Shown in pieces: positions 8,095 through 17,785 of a DNA stretch of 64,000 nt. The stretch comes from Pullilachnospira sp963929535 (lineage in GTDB: Bacteria > Bacillota > Clostridia > Lachnospirales > Lachnospiraceae): NCBI GenBank assembly GCA_963929535.1, contig CAWVIZ010000015.1:1-64000 (forward strand), read 5' to 3'. The notes beneath the pieces are model-generated. The model had not been told where the DNA came from. It saw only the letters and a program-made list of their open reading frames with translations, and ran no database searches. Every line of letters begins with the position of its first letter. The first letter of the stretch is position 1. The translations under genes were made by a program, and so were the position numbers.

Positions 8095-8970
8095 TTACCC
8101 CTTCCAGATCCTGCGCTCATTCACAAACATCCCCTGATACCGCCTGGCCTGAAACTGCCGCATAAACCAGTCGCATTTGCACAGGAACAGATAATAGATG
8201 TTCAGCCCGCATCCGTGCAGCGTCTCAAAATTCCCCTGCCCTTTGGCTAGGATCAGATCCGCGTCCAGTATCATCCGGCGCACCCGGGGATCCACATCCT
8301 CCAGATTGGTTCCCGCCACCCGGTCTCCGTTTCCCATCACCGGGATCACCTGATCCAGCCCTGTCATCCGGACGTCCTCCATAGTGGCGTCATTGACCAC
8401 GGGAAATCCCCGCACCACTCCGGTAACGGCAAGATGGGGATACCGTTCCTTCAAAAGCTTCACTGCCAGCTTGTCCAGCACGATCTCTCCGCAGTTATCC
8501 ATAAGATAAACGAGACGCTTTCCCTTTTTCAGATCCTCCTGGAACTTCCGGTATTCCACGGGATCCAGCACATCATTTTCCCGTTCAAACAGCCTGAACA
8601 TCTCCTGATGATCCACCTGATCCATGGCGGAAAAATCGATAAAGTTTCCCACTCTGGCAAACAGGAGGGCGGCGGCCAGCGGATCTTCACTCCGCCGGAT
8701 CCGTCTTTCAAACTCTCCTTCTCTCTCCAGCATCAGCCGGTTATACTCCTCTTTGATCCTGCGGTAATCCTCCCTCTCCCCGTAGTATTTCCGGTAGATA
8801 TCCTCCACTCTGGCCGCCAGCCAGGGGGCATTTGCCTGATCCCCGCTTTCCCCGATCATCCGCATCAGTTCCTTCAGATACCGGACCTTCCGTTCTTCAT
8901 CGGGATCATTTCGCAGCTTCCGTTCCTCTTTATCCAGAATACAGCATACACACGCCGCGTTCAGTCTCAT
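8095..8970 (-). CDS. DUF89 / ARMT1-like damage-control phosphatase family protein
   Basis: 291 residues. The family comprises metal-dependent phosphatases thought to clear harmful sugar phosphates or related side products. Conserved points visible: an N-terminal C-V-C-C cluster (residues 7-10), the aspartate-asparagine of YLMDNCGEIVLDK near 155, GFPVVNDATMED near 190, and LAKGQGNFETL near 245. Start: ATG at 8970 with GGAGG 7 nt upstream; this ATG shares one base with the addA stop (TGATG), so the gene is translationally coupled to addA. A GTG at 8973 is the alternative. The actual substrate is unknown. Confidence 0.85.
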   Translation of the reverse strand: MRLNAACVCCILDKEERKLRNDPDEERKVRYLKELMRMIGESGDQANAPWLAARVEDIYRKYYGEREDYRRIKEEYNRLMLEREGEFERRIRRSEDPLAAALLFARVGNFIDFSAMDQVDHQEMFRLFERENDVLDPVEYRKFQEDLKKGKRLVYLMDNCGEIVLDKLAVKLLKERYPHLAVTGVVRGFPVVNDATMEDVRMTGLDQVIPVMGNGDRVAGTNLEDVDPRVRRMILDADLILAKGQGNFETLHGCGLNIYYLFLCKCDWFMRQFQARRYQGMFVNERRIWKG

Positions 8971-11900
8971 CACATTTCCTCCTTCCCCACGGGTACCTGG
9001 ATAGCCTTCCCTAGCACAAACGAATAGATCAGCGTTTCTTTTACCTTCCTGCCGGTGATTCTCTCCAGGGCCTCCCCATAATACCGCATCTGCGTCCGGT
9101 ACCGTTCCAGAAGCGTCTGCTCCTGCCCCTTCCGGACAAAATCCGTCTTATAATCCACCAGCACAAGGCCTTCCGTCTCCGGAAAGAAAGCGTCCATCAC
9201 GCCCTGCACCAGAATCTTCTCGTCCCTGCTCCAATGAGGATTTTTCTCATATGCCGGGATCTCCATCACAAACTGCTGTTCCCGCCGAAGCTGGCCGTTT
9301 TCCTGGGCCCGGCGCATACGCCTTCCCAGAGCAGAGGAAGCCAGCCAGAGGATCTGTCCCGGACGGATGCATTCCGCCATGGGACGGGTCAGCTTTCCTT
9401 CCTTTACCATGGCTTCCAGCTGCTCCTGGATCTCTTCGCTGCTTTCGCACCTGGTATAATCCAGTCCTTCCAGAAAACGGTGATATGCCGTACCTCTGTC
9501 GCTTCCCTCCAGAGCTTCCCTGGGCTGTTTCAAAAACTCCGGTACCAGGGGCACCGGCGCCTCCTCCGGAAACAGCTCTTCCCCTCTGAACTCCTCCGCC
9601 TCCTGACGCTTCAGCTCAGAAACACTGAGCACCGCTGGAATTTCCTGCAGCGCTTCCCAGGGATAATGGTAGGAGAAACGTTCTTCGAGATTTTTTCTCA
9701 TTTCCTCATCAAATATTTGCGCGCCGTCCCAGTCCAGAAGCTGCCGGCGTCTCTCCTCCCGGTACATCCGCTGTTCCAGCTCCTGTTCCACCTGTCCGGC
9801 TCCCCGTAAGGTTTTTATCCGAAACCGGGCGCCGCTTTCCCGGCAGGGATGCGTTCTGTCCGGCATTCTTTCCGCTTCCCGCCAGATCTCATCAAAGGCC
9901 GGATGGCGGCACAGCGCAGGAAGGATCCAGGCCCAGCAGTTCTGGGCGCTCTCCAGAAGTCCGTAGGGCAGCCGCTCCTGCCGCTGCCGGTACAGGCCGT
10001 TCCAGGCAGCCGCCTTCTGGTCCAGTTTTTCCACCGTGCCGGTGAGGATCAGCTTCTCCTTTGCCCGGGTCAGCGCCACGTACAGCACCCGCAGCTCCTC
10101 CCCCAGGCTTTCCAGACGGATCTGTTTCTGGATCACCTGCCGCATCAGCGACGGCGCTTTGATCCGCAGTCCCGGCTCAATGGCATTGGCTCCCACTCCC
10201 AGATCCGGATGGATCACCAGTCCGGCATTGGCATCCGCCATATTGAACCGTTTTCCCATGCCGGAAACAAACACAATGGGGAATTCCAGCCCCTTGCTCT
10301 TGTGGATGCTCATGATCCGCACCGTGTCCTCATTCTCCCCCACAGTGCTCACCTCACCGAAATCCACCTGGTATTTCTGCAGATTTTCAATATAGCGGAT
10401 AAAGTTGAACAATCCTTTATAGCTGGTATCCTCAAACTCCACCGCCTTCTCCGCCAGCATCTCCAGATTGGCCTTCCTCTGTTCTCCCCCCGGCATGGCC
10501 TGGGCGTACAGTCCGTAGCCCGTTTGATCCAGGATCAGTCCGATCAGCCGGTGGATGGGAGTATAAGGCACCTGATTCCGGATCTTTTCATAGGTCCGGA
10601 AAAATCCGTCCAGCTTCTCCCTCAGCGCCTGATTCTCCCCCGTTTCCGTATAGTGTCTGGCCGCCCGGTAAATTTTCTCATCAGCAAATTCTCCTTTGAT
10701 CATGGCCAGCTCTTCAGGGCTGCATCCCACAATGGGGGAACTGAGAACAGCGGTAAACGGGATCTCCTGCATGGGATTGTCACAGATATGGAGGTAATTC
10801 AGGACAGTCACCACCTCCAGGGCGCTGAAATATCCGGTTCTGGAGGTGGTATGGGCGGGAATCCCCATATTCATCAGCACTCTGGCGAACACATCCGCCC
10901 ATCCCGTCACCGTTCTGAGAAGGATCACGCAGTCCCGGTACCTGGCCGGCCGGTATTCCCCGGTTTCCTTATCCAGCACAGGGGCCTTTCCCACCAGTTT
11001 CAGGATCCTCTCTCCCACCGCCCTGGCTTCCAGTTCCTGGGCGGTCAGCTCCGATGAGTCGTCTCCGGTCTCCGGGGCGTCCGTCTCCACCAGCAGTACC
11101 TCCGTGGCGTCCTCCATGACCTCCTCCCTGCTCTGCCGGCCCTCTTCCCCCTTCTCCGTACCGGAACCGTCCTCCCCTTTCCTGGGGGGAAACACCGCGC
11201 CGGGATACAGCGCCGCCGCGTCATCGTACTCCACATCTCCCAGTTCTTTTCCCATGATCTGCCGGAAGATAAAGTTCACCCCCTCCAGCACCTGCGCCCG
11301 GCTCCGGAAGTTTTTGTGCAGATCGATCCTCTGGCAGTCTCCATCCTCCTGGGAGTATGTCTCATATTTTTCCATAAACAGCTCCGGACGTGCCAGCCGG
11401 AACCGGTAGATGCTCTGCTTCACATCCCCCACCATAAAGATATTATGGATCCCATGGCGCATCCTGGAAACACTGGTCAGAAGAGTCTCCTGCACCAGAT
11501 TGCTGTCCTGATACTCGTCGATGAGAATCTCCTCAAACCTCCGGGAAAATTCTTCCGCCGCCGGCGTATATTCCAGTCCTCCGTCCTCTGTGCGCTTCAC
11601 CAGGATATCCAGGGCAAAATGCTCCATGTCGGAAAAATCCACCAGATTCTTCTGGCGCTTCTTCCGGGCAAACGCCTCCATAAACTTCCCGGTAAGGTCG
11701 ATCAGCTCCTCCACCGGTTCCCTGCAGATCCGCAGTTCATCCAGAATCTGTCCGGAATCTCCGTAAAAATACCGTTCCTTCAGATCCTTCAGGATGTCCT
11801 TCATCCGGTCCCGGTTGGCCTTCACGGTTTCCTTTTTCTGCTGGGACGCCTGCGGATCTTTCTTCCGGGAAAGAGGGGCAAATTTCATTTCCGCGAAAGC

Positions 11901-12725
11901 GGCGCCGCATCCGTCAAAATCCCGCTGCTCCCACAGACTCCACAGATTCTCCCACAGCTTCCGGTCCTCCCCTATGGCGTCCTGGTAGGTGCGGGGGCCA
12001 TCCTCCTCGCCTGCCAGCGCTTCATTTTCCAGGATCACACTCAGGACCTCCCTGAGAGAATTTCCCGCGTCCTTCCACATACACTCCATCCAGGGACTTT
12101 TTTCCAGCTCCTGAAAGGTCTCCGCCTGGTAGGGACGGCGGCACTGTTCAAGCCATTCCCCCGGCCAGGGATTGCTCATGGAAAATTCATACAGCTTCAG
12201 GATCATATCTCCCAGCCCCTCGTCCGTCTTTCCCGCGGCAAAGCACTCCACAAAACGGTGATATTTCTCCTCATTCTCCGCGTAAGCCGCCTCCAGCACC
12301 TCCTGGATGACATCGGCCTTCAGCAGCCGCAGCTCCCCCTCATTGGCCGTCCGGAATCCCGGGTCCAGGTCAATGGTGTGAAAATAATTGCGGATCACAT
12401 AGGAGCAGAATCCGTCAATGGTATTGATCTGAGCATTGTGGATCAGGGTCTGCTGCCGCTGAAGATGCTCATTGTCCGGCTCCTCCTCCAGGCGGCGCTC
12501 CACCGCTGCCGAAAGACGCTCCCGCATCTCTCCCGCCGCCGCCCTGGTGAAGGTCACGATCAGCAGGCGGTCGATATCCACGGGATTCTCCTTCCGGGTC
12601 ATCATGGTCAGGATCCTCTCCACCAGCACCGCTGTTTTCCCGGATCCCGCGGCGGCGCTCACCAGAATATTCCTGCCCCCCAGCCGGATCACCTTCTCCT
12701 GTTCCTCAGTCCACTGTACCGCCAT
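8970..12725 (-). CDS. addA: ATP-dependent helicase/nuclease subunit A
   Basis: 1251 residues, typical for AddA, the SF1A helicase-nuclease subunit that processes double-strand breaks for recombination. The Walker A motif is SAAAGSGKTAVLVERI near residue 25, the helicase motif II is LIDEYQDSN near 395, and the C-terminal RecB-type nuclease motif reads VLVDYKTDF near 1200. Start: ATG at 12725 with AAAGGAG 7 nt upstream, 20 bp inside the end of addB. A longer reading to 12878 would cover the addB 3' end out of frame and is rejected. Cotranscribed with addB and DUF89. Confidence 0.96.
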   Translation of the reverse strand: MAVQWTEEQEKVIRLGGRNILVSAAAGSGKTAVLVERILTMMTRKENPVDIDRLLIVTFTRAAAGEMRERLSAAVERRLEEEPDNEHLQRQQTLIHNAQINTIDGFCSYVIRNYFHTIDLDPGFRTANEGELRLLKADVIQEVLEAAYAENEEKYHRFVECFAAGKTDEGLGDMILKLYEFSMSNPWPGEWLEQCRRPYQAETFQELEKSPWMECMWKDAGNSLREVLSVILENEALAGEEDGPRTYQDAIGEDRKLWENLWSLWEQRDFDGCGAAFAEMKFAPLSRKKDPQASQQKKETVKANRDRMKDILKDLKERYFYGDSGQILDELRICREPVEELIDLTGKFMEAFARKKRQKNLVDFSDMEHFALDILVKRTEDGGLEYTPAAEEFSRRFEEILIDEYQDSNLVQETLLTSVSRMRHGIHNIFMVGDVKQSIYRFRLARPELFMEKYETYSQEDGDCQRIDLHKNFRSRAQVLEGVNFIFRQIMGKELGDVEYDDAAALYPGAVFPPRKGEDGSGTEKGEEGRQSREEVMEDATEVLLVETDAPETGDDSSELTAQELEARAVGERILKLVGKAPVLDKETGEYRPARYRDCVILLRTVTGWADVFARVLMNMGIPAHTTSRTGYFSALEVVTVLNYLHICDNPMQEIPFTAVLSSPIVGCSPEELAMIKGEFADEKIYRAARHYTETGENQALREKLDGFFRTYEKIRNQVPYTPIHRLIGLILDQTGYGLYAQAMPGGEQRKANLEMLAEKAVEFEDTSYKGLFNFIRYIENLQKYQVDFGEVSTVGENEDTVRIMSIHKSKGLEFPIVFVSGMGKRFNMADANAGLVIHPDLGVGANAIEPGLRIKAPSLMRQVIQKQIRLESLGEELRVLYVALTRAKEKLILTGTVEKLDQKAAAWNGLYRQRQERLPYGLLESAQNCWAWILPALCRHPAFDEIWREAERMPDRTHPCRESGARFRIKTLRGAGQVEQELEQRMYREERRRQLLDWDGAQIFDEEMRKNLEERFSYHYPWEALQEIPAVLSVSELKRQEAEEFRGEELFPEEAPVPLVPEFLKQPREALEGSDRGTAYHRFLEGLDYTRCESSEEIQEQLEAMVKEGKLTRPMAECIRPGQILWLASSALGRRMRRAQENGQLRREQQFVMEIPAYEKNPHWSRDEKILVQGVMDAFFPETEGLVLVDYKTDFVRKGQEQTLLERYRTQMRYYGEALERITGRKVKETLIYSFVLGKAIQVPVGKEEM

Positions 12726-15700
12726 AATCCGTCTCCTTTCCATCGTCATCTCCGTCTTCTTTCTCCCCGGCCATCCGCCTCCAGATCTCTTCCCCCTCCA
12801 GAGCCGCCAGATTCCGGAAATGATATCCCGGTATCCGCTCGTCAAACCCGCAGATGCCCCGGTACTGGCAGAAATCACAGGCCGTCCGTTTCCTCATCTG
12901 GTAGGGATTGATCTCCACATTCCCATCCAGGATCTTTCTGCCGATGGAACGGATCTTCCGGTTGACATAACTGGAAAGAACCGCAAACTGCTCCCGGGTG
13001 GCGGCCGACGAAGTGCGGGAAAGGCTCCCGTCCTTATTGCAGGCCGCCGGTATCACCGCCGATTTTTTCACCCGGCCTGCCGCCAGATCCCGGTCCAGGG
13101 TCGCGATCACCTGGCTGTCGCCCCGCACCAGTCCGCTGGGCCGCAGAAGAGAAAGGATCTTTCCGGAAATCTCCTCCGGGCTGTCTCCCAGACTTCCTTC
13201 CGCCAGGGGATCCTTTACCTGATAATAAAAGATCCCCGCAGGTTCCACCCTCTTCTCCGGATGTTCCCGCTGCTCGATCTCCACCGCCGCGTTCAGGTAC
13301 ACCACCAGCTGGAGCTGCAAACCGTAGTATAAGGCGATCAGATCCATGGACGTATTTCCTGATTTGTAATCCACCACCTTCACATAGATCCTGTCCTCCT
13401 GCTCACACCGGTCCATCCGGTCGATCCTGCCCCGAAGCCGCAGCTTTTCCTGTCCCGACAGGGTAAAATTCACCGCCTCCAGATCATCCTCCATGGAGAA
13501 AACGATCTCAAATCGGCTGGGTTCGTAATCACCGGCCGCCAGCTGGGCCTGCAGAGCCCACACCGTCCGTCTCAGGATCCGCCTCACCCTGACGATCATA
13601 TATTCATTCCGGGCGCTGCTGTGGAGAATGGTATTCCCATAGTCTTCCACTACCTCCTCCACGCTTTCGTCGATCAGCTGCTCCCTTTCCTCATCTGTGA
13701 GATTTTTCCACGAAAGTCTCTTCCGTTTCAGGTTCATGGAAAAACGCTCCAGCGCCTGGTGGATCACGTTTCCCATATCAACGGAACGGAATTCATACTG
13801 TTCTCTTTCGGAGATCTCCAGTCCGTACTGGAGAAAGTGGGCAAAGGCACAGGCGGCAAACCGTTCCAGCTCCGTGGCGCTGTTCTCCAGCGTATCCCCG
13901 TACAGGGCTTTTGCCGCGCTTTTGGAGATCCGGTCCTGAGGCTTCCAGCAAAACGCGGCGTCCACCCAGGAAAGGCACTTCTGTCTCCACCCGGGAGAAT
14001 TCAGGAACCAGGTGTACAGCTCCTTCCACTCTCCGCTCTCCTCTCCCTGGGCCGCCTGACGAAGCCCCCGGATAAAAATCTCCAGAGCCTGTCCGGGCTG
14101 TTCCAGAAGCGCCAGCATCTCTTTCTCCTCATCCACGTCATAGGGCGTCAGGCCGGGGTAAAGCCGGCATACCGCAGGGATCAGATAAGCCGGTCCCAGC
14201 GCCTCCCCCTGCCCCCCGGTCTTGGCAAAGGACAGATACAGTCTGCGGGAGGGCCGGGTCATGGCCAGATACAGATAGAATTTCTGGATGTACATGGATT
14301 CCCGGGCCCCAGGCGCCAGCTCCACCTTCCGCTCCTCCATGAATTCTCTGTCCGCCTCGGACAGCAGGCCGCCCCGGCCCGCCCGTTTGGGGATGATGCT
14401 GTCATTGACTCCCACCAGGAACAGGACTTTCACATCCTTCAGGCGGGTCCTTTCCATATCTCCGATCACCACCTGATCCAGTGAAGGAGGCAGGATCCCC
14501 ACCCTGGCCTCCTGGAAGCCCGCTTCCAGGATCTGCTGGTAATCTCTGAGAGAAATTTTCTCATCGCCCAGGATCCCCACGATCTTATCCAGAAGTTCCA
14601 TAACGATCCCATAAATCTGAGAATACTCTCCTGCCAGCGCCTTCTCCCCCATCCGGTCAAATTCCGCCTTCTGGGCCTCCAGCCGCTGCTGCATCTCTCC
14701 CCTGACGATGAACTGGTACAGGATTTCGGTCCGTTCTTCCACCGTCAGCTCTGTCTCCTTCATTCGCTGGGCAAAATCCCGGATCTCCTCCAGGAATTTT
14801 TCCCGGATCCCGTTGATCTCCTCCACCTGGCCCTCCTCCAGGCCCCGGCAGCGTCTTACCCAGTGCTCCTGCCATTTCTTCCATCCCCGGATTCCCAGGG
14901 CAATGCAGTAATTTTCCAGCAGATCCGTCTCCTCCCGGGAAATTCCGGAAAGGCCGCAGCGCAGATACCGGAAAACGCTTTCATAGCTGAAATTTTCCGT
15001 CAGAAGCGAAAGGGCCGCCCGCAGATATTCCACGAACGGATTCATAAGGATGGTATGCTTCTCATCCAGAAAATACGGGATCCCCAAATGCTCCATCACA
15101 TGCCTGGCGCAGGGGGCGTATCCTGTCAGGTCTCCGGTGATCACCGCGAAATCCCTGTACTGATACCCCTCCGTCCGGACAAGACGCAGCATGCAGAGGG
15201 CCGCGTACTCCATTTCCTGCCGCGGATTGGCGGCTGTAAACATGCGGATCTCTTCCTGCCGCCCGGTATACTCCCATTTTCCATAACGGAACAGATGGCG
15301 TTCCAGAAAATCCAGCGCGGGAGACTGCCCGAACCGGCTGTGCTCTCCCGGCTCCACCCGGATCTCCTCCTCCACCTCCACCCGCTCTTCCCGGGCCATG
15401 CGGACCAGGCTCTCCATCATCTGCCCGCTCATCCGGAAAAGATGCTGGGGGCTTTTCAGACGTCTCCTGTCTGTCCGCGGATCCAGAGTCACTGCCACCG
15501 TCACCCGGCTGCACAGCCGGAGAAGCTTTCTGATCAGCTTGTTCTGCACCGGGGTGAAGCCGGTGAAGCCGTCCAGGACCACTTCACTTCCCGCCAGTAT
15601 CCGGGACTGCTCCACCCTGTCGCAGAGCACCTCCAGGATCTCCTCAGTGGTGATATAACGTTCTCTCAGATAATCCTGAAATCCCCGGTACACCACCTGG

Positions 15701-16176
15701 ATGTCCTCCAGCTTATGGACAAGAAGCGGATTGGCATCCGACCGTTTCAGGATCTCCCCCACATCCTCCGGACTGATATCATACTGCATCAGCTCCGAGA
15801 CGAGAGATTTCATTTCGCTGACCGTACCCGTTTTTTTCAGGCTTTCCCCCAGAGTTCCCAGCTGATCCTTTTTTTCCTGGATCACTCTCTGCAGCACCAG
15901 CGTTTTTCCCGTGTCCTCCAGAACCGGACGGGTATCTCCCCCCGTCTCCCCGAAAACCCGGAAAGCCAGCCGCTGAAAGCTGAGCACATCAATATTCATG
16001 ATCCCGCCCCGGGGACTCATGGAAACCAGCTCCTTCTGTGTCTGCATACCGAACTGCTCCGGTACGATCACCAGGTATCTCTGTTCCGGATGCTCCTGGG
16101 CCTTTTTCAGTACGTCCTGATATAAATAATGCGATTTCCCCGCTCCGGAATTTCCCAGAACAAACTGCAGTGCCAT
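12706..16176 (-). CDS. addB: ATP-dependent helicase/deoxyribonuclease subunit B
   Basis: 1156 residues. AddB partners AddA in the AddAB complex; it has a helicase-like fold, recognises Chi, and carries a second nuclease with an iron-sulphur cluster. The N-terminal Walker A is LGNSGAGKSHY at residues 7-17. The C-terminus shows the cluster-binding cysteines in ACDFCQYRGICGF near 1100, paired with an upstream Cys in ACAFAHF near 800. The nuclease motif is seen in KVVDYKSGNT near 945. Overlaps addA by 20 bp; first gene of the addB-addA-DUF89 unit. Start ATG at 16176, preceded by a weak GGGAGGT. Confidence 0.95.
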   Translation of the reverse strand: MALQFVLGNSGAGKSHYLYQDVLKKAQEHPEQRYLVIVPEQFGMQTQKELVSMSPRGGIMNIDVLSFQRLAFRVFGETGGDTRPVLEDTGKTLVLQRVIQEKKDQLGTLGESLKKTGTVSEMKSLVSELMQYDISPEDVGEILKRSDANPLLVHKLEDIQVVYRGFQDYLRERYITTEEILEVLCDRVEQSRILAGSEVVLDGFTGFTPVQNKLIRKLLRLCSRVTVAVTLDPRTDRRRLKSPQHLFRMSGQMMESLVRMAREERVEVEEEIRVEPGEHSRFGQSPALDFLERHLFRYGKWEYTGRQEEIRMFTAANPRQEMEYAALCMLRLVRTEGYQYRDFAVITGDLTGYAPCARHVMEHLGIPYFLDEKHTILMNPFVEYLRAALSLLTENFSYESVFRYLRCGLSGISREETDLLENYCIALGIRGWKKWQEHWVRRCRGLEEGQVEEINGIREKFLEEIRDFAQRMKETELTVEERTEILYQFIVRGEMQQRLEAQKAEFDRMGEKALAGEYSQIYGIVMELLDKIVGILGDEKISLRDYQQILEAGFQEARVGILPPSLDQVVIGDMERTRLKDVKVLFLVGVNDSIIPKRAGRGGLLSEADREFMEERKVELAPGARESMYIQKFYLYLAMTRPSRRLYLSFAKTGGQGEALGPAYLIPAVCRLYPGLTPYDVDEEKEMLALLEQPGQALEIFIRGLRQAAQGEESGEWKELYTWFLNSPGWRQKCLSWVDAAFCWKPQDRISKSAAKALYGDTLENSATELERFAACAFAHFLQYGLEISEREQYEFRSVDMGNVIHQALERFSMNLKRKRLSWKNLTDEEREQLIDESVEEVVEDYGNTILHSSARNEYMIVRVRRILRRTVWALQAQLAAGDYEPSRFEIVFSMEDDLEAVNFTLSGQEKLRLRGRIDRMDRCEQEDRIYVKVVDYKSGNTSMDLIALYYGLQLQLVVYLNAAVEIEQREHPEKRVEPAGIFYYQVKDPLAEGSLGDSPEEISGKILSLLRPSGLVRGDSQVIATLDRDLAAGRVKKSAVIPAACNKDGSLSRTSSAATREQFAVLSSYVNRKIRSIGRKILDGNVEINPYQMRKRTACDFCQYRGICGFDERIPGYHFRNLAALEGEEIWRRMAGEKEDGDDDGKETDYGGTVD

Positions 16177-16197
16177 CTTCCACCTCCCATAGTTTCC

Positions 16198-16310
16198 TTA
16201 CAGTTCAGCCTTCCGGCTTCCCTGTCACAGATACAGGCACATACGGCGGACCGGTCATCCGGCCCGCCGCTGATTGCCCGCAGCAGTTTCACAGTCCGGC
16301 CTCTGAGCCG
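16198..16310. repeat. Dispersed intergenic repeat, copy C
   Basis: Begins TTACAGTTCAGCCTTCCGGC and continues with TTCCCTGTCACAGATACAGG. The first 15 bases equal the terminal repeat of the 190-bp element at 31628-31817. The tail is GC-rich with a GGCGGACCGG/CCGGCCCGCC inverted repeat. It fills the space between addB and the oxidoreductase gene. Confidence 0.65.
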
Positions 16311-17279
16311 TCACTCACAGGGAAATGTCATTCCCCAGTCTTTCCGGATTCTGTCCATCAGCCGCATCACCCGCAGGATCTCGCTGTGAGGCATCTCCGG
16401 GCATTCCGTTTTCCCCTCCCGGATGGCCTTCACACAGGAAAGCAGTTCGTACTCATATCCATTGATCTGCTCCGGCACATCGTAGCGGGCTGTCATCTTC
16501 CTGTCCAGATCAAAGACCCGGATCTCCTCGCAGTTATTGATATTCTGTATCTCAATATAGCCCTTGTCTCCGTTGATCACTCCCTGCCGGTCCGTCTGGG
16601 CCAGCATATTGCTGTGCAGCACCGCCATTTTCCCGTCCGCAAAGGTGAGGGTGATGCTGTTCATCCAGTCAATGCCCTTGGGAGACATCACGGCTGTGGA
16701 GGTCACTTTTTCCACCTCCCCGTGGAATACCATCAGGGCGAAGTTGATGGGATACACTCCCAGGTCCAGCAGCGCGCCCCCTGCCAGGGCCGGCTCCTGC
16801 ATCCGCTCCACATGGGGAAGGACATACCCCAGATTGGCGGTGAGGGAAGTAACCGTTCCGATCACCCCGCTGGCCACCAGGTCATCGATCATCTTTCTGC
16901 TGGGCATATAGCGGGTCCAGATGGCCTCTGCCAGCAGAAGTCCCTTCTTTCGGGCCATTTCCATAAGCTCCTCTGCCTGAGCGGCATTGACGGTAAATGC
17001 TTTTTCCACCAGCACATGTTTTCCGTATTCCAGGCACATCTTCGCGTACTGATAATGATGGGAATGAGGCGTAGCCACGTACACCAGCTCCACCTGGGGA
17101 TCCTGGAGCATCTCTTCATAGGAACCGTACGCCTTCTCAAATCCCCACTTGTCCGCAAATGCCTTTGCCTTCTCATACGTCCTGGATCCCACCGCATACA
17201 GCTCCACCTCATCCAGCCCGGCCGCAGCCGCAGCCATGCTCCTGGCAATTCCGCCCGGTCCTAAAATCGCCAATTTCAT
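16311..17279 (-). CDS. Gfo/Idh/MocA-family NAD(P)-dependent oxidoreductase
   Basis: 322 residues. The N-terminal Rossmann fold has the glycine-rich loop LAILGPGGIARSMA, the cofactor segment YVATPHSHHY and the conserved EK of VLVEKAFTVN near residue 95, the usual catalytic lysine region. The C-terminal half has LLDLGVYPINFALMVFHGE near 185. Members oxidise or reduce sugars, inositols or related cyclic alcohols, or act on trans-dihydrodiols; the exact substrate cannot be told. It stands alone. Its upstream neighbour begins only after a repeat-rich gap of about 500 bp, so it is probably transcribed on its own. Confidence 0.88.
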   Translation of the reverse strand: MKLAILGPGGIARSMAAAAAGLDEVELYAVGSRTYEKAKAFADKWGFEKAYGSYEEMLQDPQVELVYVATPHSHHYQYAKMCLEYGKHVLVEKAFTVNAAQAEELMEMARKKGLLLAEAIWTRYMPSRKMIDDLVASGVIGTVTSLTANLGYVLPHVERMQEPALAGGALLDLGVYPINFALMVFHGEVEKVTSTAVMSPKGIDWMNSITLTFADGKMAVLHSNMLAQTDRQGVINGDKGYIEIQNINNCEEIRVFDLDRKMTARYDVPEQINGYEYELLSCVKAIREGKTECPEMPHSEILRVMRLMDRIRKDWGMTFPCE

Positions 17280-17408
17280 TTTGTAAAAACCTCCCTTTGT
17301 AAACTGCCGGGCAGCCGTCCCGACAGCTGCGCCGATATTAGTATTTTAGCATGGCTCTTCCTGTTTCACAACCTCCTATCTTTTTCACCGGAAGACAGTT
17401 TTACAGGC

Positions 17409-17666
17409 TCCCTTCCCCCCATCCGATCCCCGCGATACTGCGGACAGCTTCACGGCTAATGCCGTTCGCTGTCCGTTGCCCGGCAAAGACCCCCTCATGC
17501 AAGCATGGCGGTCACTTGCCGGGCGTATCGATCGGATGGCGGAAGTCCCTTCCCCCATCCGATCCCCGCGATACTGCGGGCAGCTTCACGGCTAATGCCG
17601 TTCGCTGTCCGTTGCCCGGCAAATTCCCGCTCATGCAAGCATGGCGGTCACTTGCCGGGCGTATCG
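17409..17666. repeat. Two tandem copies of a 121-122-bp repeat
   Basis: Copy 1 (17409-17530) and copy 2 (17546-17666) are nearly identical from TCCCTTCCCCC through GATACTGCGG, GCTAATGCCGTTCGCTGTCC, CATGCAAGCATGGCGGTCAC to GGGCGTATCG. They differ at a single base in the first third, in the length of one C-run and in a short patch near the middle. CCATCCGATC at the start pairs with GATCGGATGG in the spacer (17530-17539), and ATGCAAGCAT and the CCGGCAA/TTGCCGG pair inside each copy form hairpins. The 506-bp gap 17280-17785 has no supported gene. Confidence 0.8.
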
Positions 17667-17785
17667 CGCAAAAAGCAGCAGTTCTGTCTTTCGACTTCCC
17701 TGCTGCTTTCCATCTGCCGCCTGCGCCCGGCAGCTTCACATGTTTCCTTCACTTTCCAAAGTTTTTTCTCCCGGTACCCCCGCAA

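Noticed and set aside
14863..16125. 420-residue open frame on the + strand
   Set aside because: Antisense shadow of addB with low-complexity His/Pro/Leu-rich composition; similar shadows lie over addA, nrdJ and nadE.
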